Part shown: in pieces, positions 1-5,139 of the stretch
Layout: every line of letters starts with the position of its first letter
How positions within the stretch are numbered: the stretch's first letter is position 1
Assembly (NCBI GenBank): GCA_947450745.1
Contig: CANFYD010000295.1
Coordinates: 1-5,499, forward strand
Length of the DNA: 5,499 nucleotides
DNA from: Burkholderiales bacterium
Lineage (GTDB): Bacteria > Pseudomonadota > Gammaproteobacteria > Burkholderiales > Burkholderiaceae_C
Reading direction: 5' to 3'
The notes under the pieces: generated by a model
Databases searched by the model: none
Seen by the model: the letters and a program-made list of their open reading frames with translations, nothing else
Told to the model about the DNA's origin: nothing
Position numbers and translations under genes: made by a program

Positions 1-23
1 ATTGTCAAAGAACAAACTCAAAC

Positions 24-605
24 TCAAGCGAAGTTGGCTTGGGCAAAGTCCCAGTTCACCAGCTTGTCGAAGAATGTCTCAAGGTACTTGGGGCGCATAT
101 TGCGGTAGTCGATGTAGTAGGCATGCTCCCACACGTCGATGGTCAGCAAGGCCTTGTCGGCCGAGGTCAGCGGCGTACCGGCAGCGCCGGTGTTGACGAT
201 GTCGACCGAACCGTCGGCCTTTTTCACCAACCAAGTCCAGCCGGAACCGAAGTTGCCGACCGCACTCTTGGTGAAGGCTTCCTTGAAGGCTTCCAGGCTG
301 CCCCACTTGGCATCGATGGCCGCAGCCAGCGCGCCGGTCGGTGCGCCGCCGCCGTTGGGCTTCAGGCAGTTCCAGAAAAAGCTGTGGTTCCAGATCTGTG
401 CCGCATTGTTATAAACCGGGCCGCTGGACTTCTTGATGATGTCCTCCAGTGCCATCGTTTCAAACTCGGTGCCTTTTTGCAAATTGTTCAAGTTCACCAC
501 ATAGGCGTTGTGGTGCTTGCCATAGTGGTAATCCAGTGTTTCGGCACTGTAATGCGGCGCCAGGGCGTCCTTGGCATAAGGCAGGGCGGGCAATGTATGT
601 TCCAT
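24..605 (-). CDS. sodB: Iron superoxide dismutase (Fe-SOD)
   Basis: Cytoplasmic enzyme that dismutates superoxide to hydrogen peroxide and oxygen. The 193-residue product equals the usual length of bacterial Fe-SOD. The N-terminal helical domain carries the HYGKHHNAYV motif (metal ligand H27) and the AAQIWNHSFFW motif (ligand H74). The C-terminal alpha/beta domain carries DVWEHAYYIDY (ligands D157 and H161). Gln70, just before the second histidine ligand, and the surrounding AAQIWNH pattern are typical of the iron rather than the manganese form. Tyr35 and the WTWLV segment near residue 123 are also as expected. The start ATG (603-605) is preceded by a strong Shine-Dalgarno, TAAGGAG on the minus strand (611-617), five bases away. 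The gene is divergent from exbB across a 469-bp spacer and appears to be transcribed alone. I see no convincing sigma70 promoter or Fur box, so its regulation is open. Assignment is very secure; only metal preference is inferred from motifs. Confidence 0.98.
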   Translation of the reverse strand: MEHTLPALPYAKDALAPHYSAETLDYHYGKHHNAYVVNLNNLQKGTEFETMALEDIIKKSSGPVYNNAAQIWNHSFFWNCLKPNGGGAPTGALAAAIDAKWGSLEAFKEAFTKSAVGNFGSGWTWLVKKADGSVDIVNTGAAGTPLTSADKALLTIDVWEHAYYIDYRNMRPKYLETFFDKLVNWDFAQANFA

Positions 606-651
606 ATCAACTCCTTAGGGGCAAAAAAGACGTACCGATGGATTGTAGGCA

Positions 652-663
652 GCTTGGCCAAGC
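652..663. repeat. 12-bp perfect palindrome in the sodB leader
   Basis: GCTTGGCCAAGC is its own reverse complement. It lies about 47 bp upstream of the sodB start codon. With no loop it is unlikely to act as a transcription terminator. It could be a dimeric repressor site or chance in GC-rich DNA. No known operator is recognised. Confidence 0.3.
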
Positions 664-818
664 CCTCGTTTGGTGCTGACATCTTGACCTCGGTCGGCAA
701 CGGGCAGCCCACCCGAAGCCAAGAAATCCACACGTTCGCAGGTACCGAGCCCCATCACTATTTTCCGTCACGGCATCGTCACATGCCTAAAACGCCCTGT
801 TTTTCAAGCTATTTTTAC

Positions 819-835
819 TGCTCAATAATTGAGCA
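819..835. promoter_or_regulatory. Perfect 8+1+8 inverted repeat, possible operator
   Basis: The 17-bp sequence TGCTCAATAATTGAGCA has two perfect 8-base arms around a single A. It sits in the AT-rich part of the divergent sodB/exbB spacer, 214 bp from the sodB start and 240 bp from the exbB start. Its centre contains AATAAT, a five-of-six match to a -10 hexamer, but no good -35 partner lies at 16-18 bp on either strand. The form suits a dimeric helix-turn-helix regulator (MarR- or LysR-like), but no specific regulator can be named from sequence alone. Confidence 0.4.
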
Positions 836-885
836 AACTGTCTAAAGCCTTGATTTTGCTGGGGTCGCTAGCGTGTTGATGTAAC

Positions 886-906
886 TTGCACACAAAGTTA
901 TCCACA
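886..906 (+). promoter_or_regulatory. Consensus DnaA box with degenerate upstream partner
   Basis: TTATCCACA at 898-906 matches the DnaA box consensus TTATNCACA exactly. Three bases upstream, in the same orientation, TTGCACACA (886-894) looks like a decayed copy, giving a 12-bp tandem spacing. One box can occur by chance, but this one is in non-coding DNA about 170 bp upstream of exbB. The region is not an origin: there are no box clusters, no AT-rich unwinding element, and no dnaA or dnaN nearby. A regulatory DnaA site is possible. Confidence 0.45.
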
Positions 907-1063
907 GCTGGAGTGAATTGTTTTGGCGTGCTCAAAAGCGCTTCCAAGCGGCTCGCGGCCCGCCCTGCGGCAGCGGAACGCGGGTGGCTTCGAGACATAA
1001 TCTGATGCATTCAGTGGTTGTGCGGGCTTCACCCCCTGCATCAACCGTTCAGCCAGACTTGCC

Positions 1064-1069
1064 AAGGGA
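1064..1069 (+). promoter_or_regulatory. exbB ribosome binding site that selects a GTG start
   Basis: AAGGGA lies five bases before GTG 1075. This favours GTG 1075 over the in-frame ATG at 1018, which has no such site. The sequence after the GTG (FSIIQAAGWPIWPLL) is where ExbB-family similarity begins. Confidence 0.75.
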
Positions 1070-1074
1070 CGCCC

Positions 1075-1692
1075 GTGTTTTCGATCATTCAAGCCGCCGG
1101 TTGGCCTATTTGGCCCTTGCTGATCTGCTCCGTCGTGGCAGTCGCCCTGATCATCGAACGCCTGTCCAGCTTGCGCGGCAGCCGCATCGCCCCGCCGCAG
1201 CTGCTCGATGAAGTGCTGGACGTCGTCAAGCAAAGCCTGCCCACGCCGGAGATGATCAGCCGGCTGGCCGAAAACTCGCTGCTGGGCCAGCTCTTGGCCA
1301 CGGGTCTGCGTGCGGTGGCGGCCGAGCCCCGCATGCCCGAACCCAAGCTGCGCCAAACCTTCGAGCTGGCCGGGCGCCGTGCCATCCATCAGTTGGAGCG
1401 CTACTTGAACGCGCTGGGCACTATCGCCACGGCGGCCCCCTTGCTGGGCCTGCTGGGCACGGTGGTCGGCATGATTGAAATCTTCGGCAGCCAAAGCGGC
1501 GGCAGCGGCAACCCGACGCAAATGGCGCACGGCATTTCGATCGCGCTCTACAACACCGCCTTCGGACTGATGGTGGCGATCCCGTCGCTGATGTTCTACC
1601 GCTACTTCCGCGGCCGGGTCGAGGAATATGTGCTGGAGCTGGAACAAGCGGCGGACCGACTGTTGAGCCAACTGCAGCGCTACACCGACTAA
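1075..1692 (+). CDS. exbB: ExbB/TolQ/MotA-family proton channel subunit
   Basis: Inner-membrane subunit that, with ExbD, uses the proton motive force to drive TonB-type energy transfer across the envelope. The GTG start gives 205 residues. Three transmembrane segments are visible: about 9-28 (WPIWPLLICSVVAVALIIE), 116-137 and 153-175. A cytoplasmic domain of roughly 85 residues lies between the first and second, and a helical tail (180-203) rich in Glu and Leu ends the protein. Conserved family motifs are APLLGLLGTVVGMI (Thr129, matching E. coli ExbB Thr148) and ALYNTAFGLMVAIP (Thr161, matching Thr181). The glutamate in TM3 of E. coli ExbB (E176, in GIAEAL) is replaced here by Ile156 (GISIAL). 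The gene leads a cluster with exbD 27 bp downstream. The family is secure. The partner system (TonB, Tol-like or other) cannot be decided from this window. Confidence 0.93.
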   Translation: MFSIIQAAGWPIWPLLICSVVAVALIIERLSSLRGSRIAPPQLLDEVLDVVKQSLPTPEMISRLAENSLLGQLLATGLRAVAAEPRMPEPKLRQTFELAGRRAIHQLERYLNALGTIATAAPLLGLLGTVVGMIEIFGSQSGGSGNPTQMAHGISIALYNTAFGLMVAIPSLMFYRYFRGRVEEYVLELEQAADRLLSQLQRYTD

Positions 1693-1693
1693 G

Positions 1694-1725
1694 CGATTGA
1701 ACGATTGAACGATTAAGCGATGAAA
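1694..1725 (+). repeat. 8-bp tandem repeat running into the exbD start codon
   Basis: Two exact copies of CGATTGAA (1694-1701 and 1702-1709) are followed by the variants CGATTAAG (1710-1717) and CGATGAAA (1718-1725). The last contains the exbD ATG. The repeat fills the whole exbB-exbD gap. No purine-rich Shine-Dalgarno is visible before exbD. Confidence 0.8.
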
Positions 1726-2145
1726 TTCAGAACCCGCCGCTCGGAAGACCCGGAGATCAACCTGATTCCCTTCATCGACGTCTTGTTGGTGATCCTGATC
1801 TTTTTGATGTTGTCCACCACTTACTCCAAATTCACCGAACTGCAGGTGGTGTTGCCGGTGGCCGATGCCGAACAACTGAAGGAGCGGCCGCTGGAGATCA
1901 TCGTGGCCGTCGCTGCTGACGGCCGCTACACCGTCAACTCGGAAGCGGTCGAAGGCCGCGCGGTCGATTTGCTCAGCGTCGCGCTGAGTCAAGCCGCCGC
2001 CGGCCGCAAGGACGCGGTGGTGATCGTCTCCGCCGATGCGTCTTCCGCTCATCAATCGGTGATCAATGTGATGGATGCGGCCCGCCGCGCCGGCTTGCAG
2101 CACCTGACTTTTGCCGCCCAGACCAGCGCCGGCAGTGGTCGCTGA
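1720..2145 (+). CDS. exbD: ExbD/TolR-family biopolymer transport protein
   Basis: Partner of ExbB in the proton-driven motor: a short cytoplasmic N-terminus, one transmembrane helix and a periplasmic domain. The 141-residue product is the normal family length. The N-terminus (MKFRTRRSEDPEINLIPFID) shows the INLIPFIDVLLVILIFLM signature. Asp20, matching E. coli ExbD Asp25, is the essential protonatable residue of the helix (about 16-33). Residues 40-132 form the periplasmic domain with the LPVADAE and VVIVSADASSAHQSVINVMDAARRAG patterns of ExbD/TolR. The start lies 27 bp after exbB in a tandem repeat without a clear ribosome site, so translation may depend on coupling to exbB. The stop overlaps an ATG (TGATG) opening a mini-ORF that leads to lpxK. 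Confidence 0.94.
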   Translation: MKFRTRRSEDPEINLIPFIDVLLVILIFLMLSTTYSKFTELQVVLPVADAEQLKERPLEIIVAVAADGRYTVNSEAVEGRAVDLLSVALSQAAAGRKDAVVIVSADASSAHQSVINVMDAARRAGLQHLTFAAQTSAGSGR

Positions 2146-2201
2146 TGTCGCTGATCCTGGCCCTGCCACCCGCACCGCAGCGCCGTCCGGCCGGCCGATG
2201 A
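2145..2201 (+). CDS. Candidate 18-residue bridging mini-ORF
   Basis: An ATG overlapping the exbD stop as TGATG opens an 18-codon frame, MSLILALPPAPQRRPAGR. It ends in a TGA that overlaps the lpxK ATG as ATGA (2198-2201). The peptide has no recognisable family. The exact fit at both ends suggests it could carry ribosomes across the 52-bp gap and couple lpxK translation to exbD, since lpxK has no strong Shine-Dalgarno of its own. It may equally be chance; there is no direct evidence that it is translated. Confidence 0.3.
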   Translation: MSLILALPPAPQRRPAGR

Positions 2202-3250
2202 CGTCAGGCTGGAAGGAAAAGCTAGCGCTCAGGCTGCAGCGTGAGTGGTACGAGGGCGGGCCCTTGGCCCAAGCGCTGCGTCCGCTGGCCGGCCTTTACC
2301 GCTTGCTACTGAGCGGGCGTGGCCTGCTCTACCGCTGCGGCGTGCTGCGGGTGGCGGCGCTGCCGGTGCCCGTCATCGTGGTCGGCAACTGGATCGTGGG
2401 TGGTGCCGGCAAGACACCCACCACGCTGGCCCTGCTGAGCCAACTGCATGCCCTGGGCTTGCGAGCCGGGGTGATTTCACGCGGCTATGGGCGCAGCGGC
2501 ACAGAACCGCAGTTGGTCAGCGCACAGACCCCGGCCAGCGAAGTCGGTGATGAACCGCTGCTGATCTATTTGCGCGCCGGTGTGCCGGTGGCCGTCGGGC
2601 GCGACCGTGTGGCGGCGGCACGGCTGCTGCTGGCTGCGAACCCCAAGCTGCAACTGCTGATCAGCGACGACGGGCTGCAACATTTGCGCCTGCCGCGCGC
2701 GCTGAGCGTGCTGGTGTTCGATGCGCGCGGCATCGGCAATGGACGGCTGCTGCCGGCGGGGCCGCTGCGGCAAGCGCCTGCAAGCCAGGTCGGCCCGGAT
2801 CACCTGGTGCTTTACAACGCGGACCGACCCAGCACCGCCCTGCCGGGCTATCTGGCCCGGCGCAGCTTGAGCGGTGCGGTCAGCCTGGCCGATTGGTGGC
2901 TGGGCGTGCCTGCGACGATGGCTTGCCTGCGGGCCTTGGCCGGCCGGCCGCTGTTGGCCACCGCCGGCATGGCGCAACCCCAGCGCTTTTTTTCGATGCT
3001 GACTCAGCAAGGCCTGAGCATCACCGAAATGCCGCTCGCCGATCACCATGATTTTGCGCAACTGCCCTGGCCCACCGGCACGGCCGATGTGCTGCTGACC
3101 GAGAAAGACGCGGTCAAAATCGACCCCATGCGAGGCGGCCACACCCGCATCTGGGTGGTGGCGCTAGACTTCGAGCCCGAACAAGCTTTTCAGCAGGCGC
3201 TGCGCGGCCGCCTTCAACAGCAGGCCGGCTTGGCCGACCTGCTCTCCTGA
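2198..3250 (+). CDS. lpxK: Tetraacyldisaccharide 4'-kinase (lipid A pathway)
   Basis: Phosphorylates the 4' position of tetraacyldisaccharide-1-phosphate with ATP to give lipid IVA, at the inner face of the cytoplasmic membrane. The 350-residue product is close to the family's usual 330-350. The N-terminal part (about 25-63) is hydrophobic and probably membrane-associating. The P-loop reads VVGNWIVGGAGKTPTT (Lys72), followed by SRGYG (94-98), GDEP (117-120), the kinase motif SDDGLQHLRL (DDGLQH at 157-162), DHHDF (282-286) and TEKDAVK (301-307), all family hallmarks. The frame is open upstream to 2111, but the extra residues overlap exbD and do not resemble LpxK. ATG 2198 puts the KLALRLQREWYEGGPLAQALRPL segment at the usual N-terminus. 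The stop directly abuts the next ATG. Loss of LpxK is normally lethal or severely damaging in Gram-negatives that make lipid A. Confidence 0.97.
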   Translation: MTSGWKEKLALRLQREWYEGGPLAQALRPLAGLYRLLLSGRGLLYRCGVLRVAALPVPVIVVGNWIVGGAGKTPTTLALLSQLHALGLRAGVISRGYGRSGTEPQLVSAQTPASEVGDEPLLIYLRAGVPVAVGRDRVAAARLLLAANPKLQLLISDDGLQHLRLPRALSVLVFDARGIGNGRLLPAGPLRQAPASQVGPDHLVLYNADRPSTALPGYLARRSLSGAVSLADWWLGVPATMACLRALAGRPLLATAGMAQPQRFFSMLTQQGLSITEMPLADHHDFAQLPWPTGTADVLLTEKDAVKIDPMRGGHTRIWVVALDFEPEQAFQQALRGRLQQQAGLADLLS

Positions 3251-3502
3251 ATGATGGATACCCGTTTACTGGAAATTTTGGTCTGCCCCTTGTGCAAGGG
3301 GCCGCTGCAACATTTGCAAACCGAGGCCGGCCGCGAGCTGACCTGCCATGCCGACCGCTTGGCCTTCCCGGTGCGAGACGGCATCCCGGTGATGCTGGAG
3401 AGCGAGGCGCGAGTCTTTGACCCGGACGCTCAACCCGACCCGCTGGTCTCGCTCAACTCGCAAGCAACACCAACACCAGCAGCGCCACCGCCAGCCCCAT
3501 GA
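3251..3502 (+). CDS. ycaR: Trm112/YcaR-family small Cys-motif protein
   Basis: Small protein (83 residues) of the Trm112 family. The core reads LLEILVCPLCKGPL (Cys12, Cys15), a third cysteine in ELTCHADRLAFPV (Cys32), then the DGIPVMLESEAR signature (43-54). Archaeal and eukaryotic Trm112 bind and activate methyltransferases; the role of the bacterial form next to lpxK and kdsB is not established. Residues 55-83 form a low-complexity tail rich in Pro, Ala, Gln and Thr, ending NSQATPTPAAPPPAP, which makes it longer than the 60-65 residues typical of YcaR. Two adjacent ATGs (3251 and 3254) are possible starts; the second would give MDTRLLEILVCP, the more usual N-terminus. The gene abuts lpxK with no gap and its TGA overlaps the kdsB ATG (ATGA), so translational coupling on both sides is likely. 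Confidence 0.92.
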   Translation: MMDTRLLEILVCPLCKGPLQHLQTEAGRELTCHADRLAFPVRDGIPVMLESEARVFDPDAQPDPLVSLNSQATPTPAAPPPAP

Positions 3503-4248
3503 GCTTCACCGTCATCGTGCCGGCCCGACTGGCCTCGACCCGCTTGCCGAACAAGCCCTTGGCCGACCTCGAAGGCCTGCCGATGATTGTGCGGGTGGCG
3601 CGCCGCGCGGCACTTTCCAAGGCAAAGCAGGTCGTTGTGGCCACCGACTCCAGCGCTGTTCTCGACGCCTGTCAGGCGCATGGCGTGCAAGTGCTGTTGA
3701 CCCGCGCCGATCACGTCTCCGGCAGCGACCGCTTGGCCGAGGCCTGCGAACTGCTGGGGCTAGCCGGGCTGGATCTGGTCGTCAATGTGCAGGGCGATGA
3801 GCCACTGATCGCTCCGGCCATGATCGACGCTTGCGCGGCGCTGCTGCAGTCGCGGCCGCAATGCGTGATGAGCACCGTGGCCCACGCGCTGGAAGATGCG
3901 GCCGAATTCGCCAACCCGAATGTGGTCAAGGTGGTGACCGACGCGCACGGGCTGGCCCTGTACTTTTCGCGCGCACCGATTCCGTTCTGGCGCGACGGCC
4001 AAGGCGCTGTGCAGCCTGGCTCGGCCTTGCGCCATGTCGGCCTTTACGCCTACCACGCCGGCTTTTTGCGCCGCTTCCCGACGCTGGCGCTCAGCCCGCT
4101 GGAGCAGATCGAATCGTTGGAGCAATTGCGCGCGCTCTGGCATGGCGAACGCATCGCGGTCCACCTCAGCGCCGAGCGACCCGGCCCCGGCGTCGACACC
4201 GAAGAGGATTTGCAACGCGTGCGTGCGCTGATCCGGGGCGGTGCCTGA
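3499..4248 (+). CDS. kdsB: 3-deoxy-manno-octulosonate cytidylyltransferase (CMP-Kdo synthetase)
   Basis: Cytoplasmic enzyme that activates Kdo with CTP to CMP-Kdo, the donor for Kdo transfer to lipid IVA. The 249-residue product matches the usual length. Motifs in order: the nucleotide-binding loop VIVPARLASTRLPNKPL (5-21), VVATD (46-50), HVSGSDRLAE (72-81), VVNVQGDEPLI (94-104, Asp100 a Mg ligand), FSRAPIPF (156-163), HVGLYAY (179-185), LEQIESLEQLR (201-211) and GVDTEEDL (231-238, Asp233 the second metal ligand). SGSDR has Ser where many homologues have Thr, a conservative change. The ATG overlaps the preceding stop by four bases, typical of coupled translation. It is the last gene of the exbB cluster; no terminator is evident in the 172 bp before adk, so some read-through into adk is possible. 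Confidence 0.98.
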   Translation: MSFTVIVPARLASTRLPNKPLADLEGLPMIVRVARRAALSKAKQVVVATDSSAVLDACQAHGVQVLLTRADHVSGSDRLAEACELLGLAGLDLVVNVQGDEPLIAPAMIDACAALLQSRPQCVMSTVAHALEDAAEFANPNVVKVVTDAHGLALYFSRAPIPFWRDGQGAVQPGSALRHVGLYAYHAGFLRRFPTLALSPLEQIESLEQLRALWHGERIAVHLSAERPGPGVDTEEDLQRVRALIRGGA

Positions 4249-4259
4249 GCTTGCAAGCT
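4248..4259. repeat. 12-bp perfect palindrome over the kdsB stop
   Basis: AGCTTGCAAGCT is self-complementary and begins on the last base of the kdsB stop codon. It has no loop and no following T-run, so it is not a rho-independent terminator. Its function is unknown and it may be chance. Confidence 0.3.
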
Positions 4260-4347
4260 GCCGCCTAACGCTTCAGAACGCTCTTCTCAAGACGGGTTTT
4301 CATAGGAGGAAACGGGGCCCGCTGTCAGTCTCGTGAAGGGCTACCCA

Positions 4348-4356
4348 TGCTATCCT
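4348..4356 (+). promoter_or_regulatory. Possible extended -10 element for adk
   Basis: TGCTATCCT fits an extended -10 (TGn followed by a hexamer with four of six matches to TATAAT). It lies 65 bp before the adk start, in the gap after kdsB. No good -35 is found at 16-18 bp, though extended -10 promoters can do without one. This is a weak prediction from sequence only. Confidence 0.3.
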
Positions 4357-4380
4357 GTCGGGTAATTGGAGAGGGCGCAG

Positions 4381-4548
4381 ATGGTGTGCCCCGCCCCTTC
4401 CGCAAAGCATAAGGAGACCCATGCGACTGATTCTTCTCGGCGCCCCCGGCGCGGGCAAAGGCACCCAAGCCACATTCATTTGTCAAAAATTCAACATCCC
4501 GCAAATCTCCACCGGCGACATGCTCCGCGCTGCCGTCAAGGCGGGTAG
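4381..4548 (+). CDS. Candidate leader ORF overlapping adk out of frame
   Basis: ATG 4381 is preceded by a Shine-Dalgarno-like GGAGAGG (4368-4374) and opens a 55-codon frame. This frame runs through the adk ribosome site and start codon and ends inside adk. The first residues are MVCPAPSAKHKETHATDSS; the rest, read from out-of-frame adk sequence, is rich in Arg, His and Pro and resembles no family. It is more likely non-functional as a protein, but initiation there could affect adk translation. Low confidence as a gene. Confidence 0.15.
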   Translation: MVCPAPSAKHKETHATDSSRRPRRGQRHPSHIHLSKIQHPANLHRRHAPRCRQGG

Positions 4549-5074
4549 CGAGATGGGGCTGGCAGCCAAAAAAGTGATGGATGCCGGCGGCTTGGTCGGC
4601 GACGACATCATCATCGGCTTGGTCAAGGAACGCATTGCCCAAGCGGACTGTGCCAACGGCTTCCTGTTCGACGGCTTCCCGCGCACCATTCCGCAGGCCG
4701 ACGCGATGAAGGTGGCAGGCGTGAAGCTCGACCTCGTGCTGGAAATCGACGTACCGAACAGCGCCATCATCGAACGCATGAGCGGCCGCCGCGTCCATTT
4801 GGCCTCGGGTCGCACTTATCACGTTCAGTTCAACCCGCCCAAGGTTGACGGTGTAGACGACGTGACCGGCGAACCGCTGGTGCAGCGCGAAGATGACAAG
4901 GAAGCCACGGTCGCCAAGCGCCTGGAGGTTTATCAAGCGCAGACCCGCCCGTTGGTGGACTACTACTCCAATTGGGCCGCCACTGGCGACGCCGACGCTC
5001 CACGTTATCGCTGCATCGCTGGATTGGGTTCGGTAGAAGAGATCACAGCGCGTGCGCTGGCCGCCTTGGCTTGA
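4421..5074 (+). CDS. adk: Adenylate kinase
   Basis: Catalyses the reversible conversion of ATP and AMP to two ADP, balancing adenylate pools in the cytoplasm. The 217-residue long form carries a LID domain. The P-loop GAPGAGKGT is at 7-15, the AMP-binding STGDMLR at 30-36 and DGFPRT at 84-89. The catalytic arginines R36, R88, R123, R156 and R167 fall at the same positions as in the E. coli enzyme. The LID (about 122-159) lacks zinc-binding cysteines and instead has H126, S129, D146 and T149, the hydrogen-bond network of Gram-negative Adk. The ATG follows a strong AAGGAG site (4411-4416) four bases away. It lies 172 bp after kdsB with a possible promoter of its own, and a terminator follows at 5107. 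Assignment is essentially certain. Confidence 0.99.
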   Translation: MRLILLGAPGAGKGTQATFICQKFNIPQISTGDMLRAAVKAGSEMGLAAKKVMDAGGLVGDDIIIGLVKERIAQADCANGFLFDGFPRTIPQADAMKVAGVKLDLVLEIDVPNSAIIERMSGRRVHLASGRTYHVQFNPPKVDGVDDVTGEPLVQREDDKEATVAKRLEVYQAQTRPLVDYYSNWAATGDADAPRYRCIAGLGSVEEITARALAALA

Positions 5075-5106
5075 GTCTGAAGACCACTGACTAGCTTCGA
5101 AACATC

Positions 5107-5129
5107 GCCGCTTCCAGCGGCTTTGTTTT
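5107..5129 (+). terminator. Rho-independent terminator after adk
   Basis: A perfect 6-bp stem, GCCGCT / AGCGGC, with a TCC loop is followed at once by TTTGTTTT. It begins 32 bp after the adk stop and separates adk from the dehydrogenase gene. Confidence 0.87.
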
Positions 5130-5139
5130 GCCTCTCCAC

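Larger units (their letters stand above)
606..1074. other. Divergent sodB/exbB intergenic region
   Basis: No convincing gene lies here. Open frames crossing it are shadows with no family resemblance. The region holds the sodB Shine-Dalgarno (611-617), palindromes at 652-663 and 819-835, the DnaA box pair at 886-906, and a CATAAT hexamer at 996-1001 (five of six against TATAAT). That hexamer is a possible exbB -10, but the bases where a -35 should lie are GC-rich and unconvincing. The stretch around 780-905 is clearly more AT-rich than its flanks, as expected of a promoter zone. Confidence 0.6.

Noticed and set aside
772..787. Hairpin GGCAT-loop-ATGCC in the sodB upstream region
   Set aside because: A 5-bp stem with a 6-base loop and no T-run is too weak to call as a terminator or operator.
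39..845. 268-codon plus-strand open frame over sodB and the spacer
   Set aside because: Its first two thirds are the antisense of sodB, and the remainder is intergenic sequence without family features. No ribosome site precedes the start.
606..860. Fur box or clear sigma70 promoter for sodB
   Set aside because: No GATAAT-type 19-mer and no -35/-10 pair with acceptable spacing could be found by eye.
886..906. Replication origin
   Set aside because: Only one consensus DnaA box is present, there is no AT-rich unwinding region, and the usual origin genes are absent.
822..1010. 62-codon minus-strand frame in the intergenic region
   Set aside because: No family resemblance and no clear ribosome site. 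It runs through the DnaA box and the edge of the palindrome, so regulatory content explains the sequence better.
1018..1074. Upstream ATG for exbB adding 19 residues
   Set aside because: The extra residues (MCGLHPLHQPFSQTCQGTP) do not resemble ExbB, and GTG 1075 has a well-placed AAGGGA.
898..2175. Long 425-codon minus-strand open frame opposite exbB and exbD
   Set aside because: It is antisense to two firmly identified genes. Its translation is Gln/Arg/Gly-rich low-complexity sequence typical of high-GC shadow frames, and it has no recognisable domain.
2111..2197. Upstream extension of lpxK by 29 codons
   Set aside because: It overlaps exbD, reads as Pro/Ala-rich sequence unlike LpxK N-termini, and ATG 2198 fits the family.
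4325..4936. 203-codon minus-strand frame opposite adk
   Set aside because: It is a shadow of adk, whose catalytic residues all match in the plus frame.
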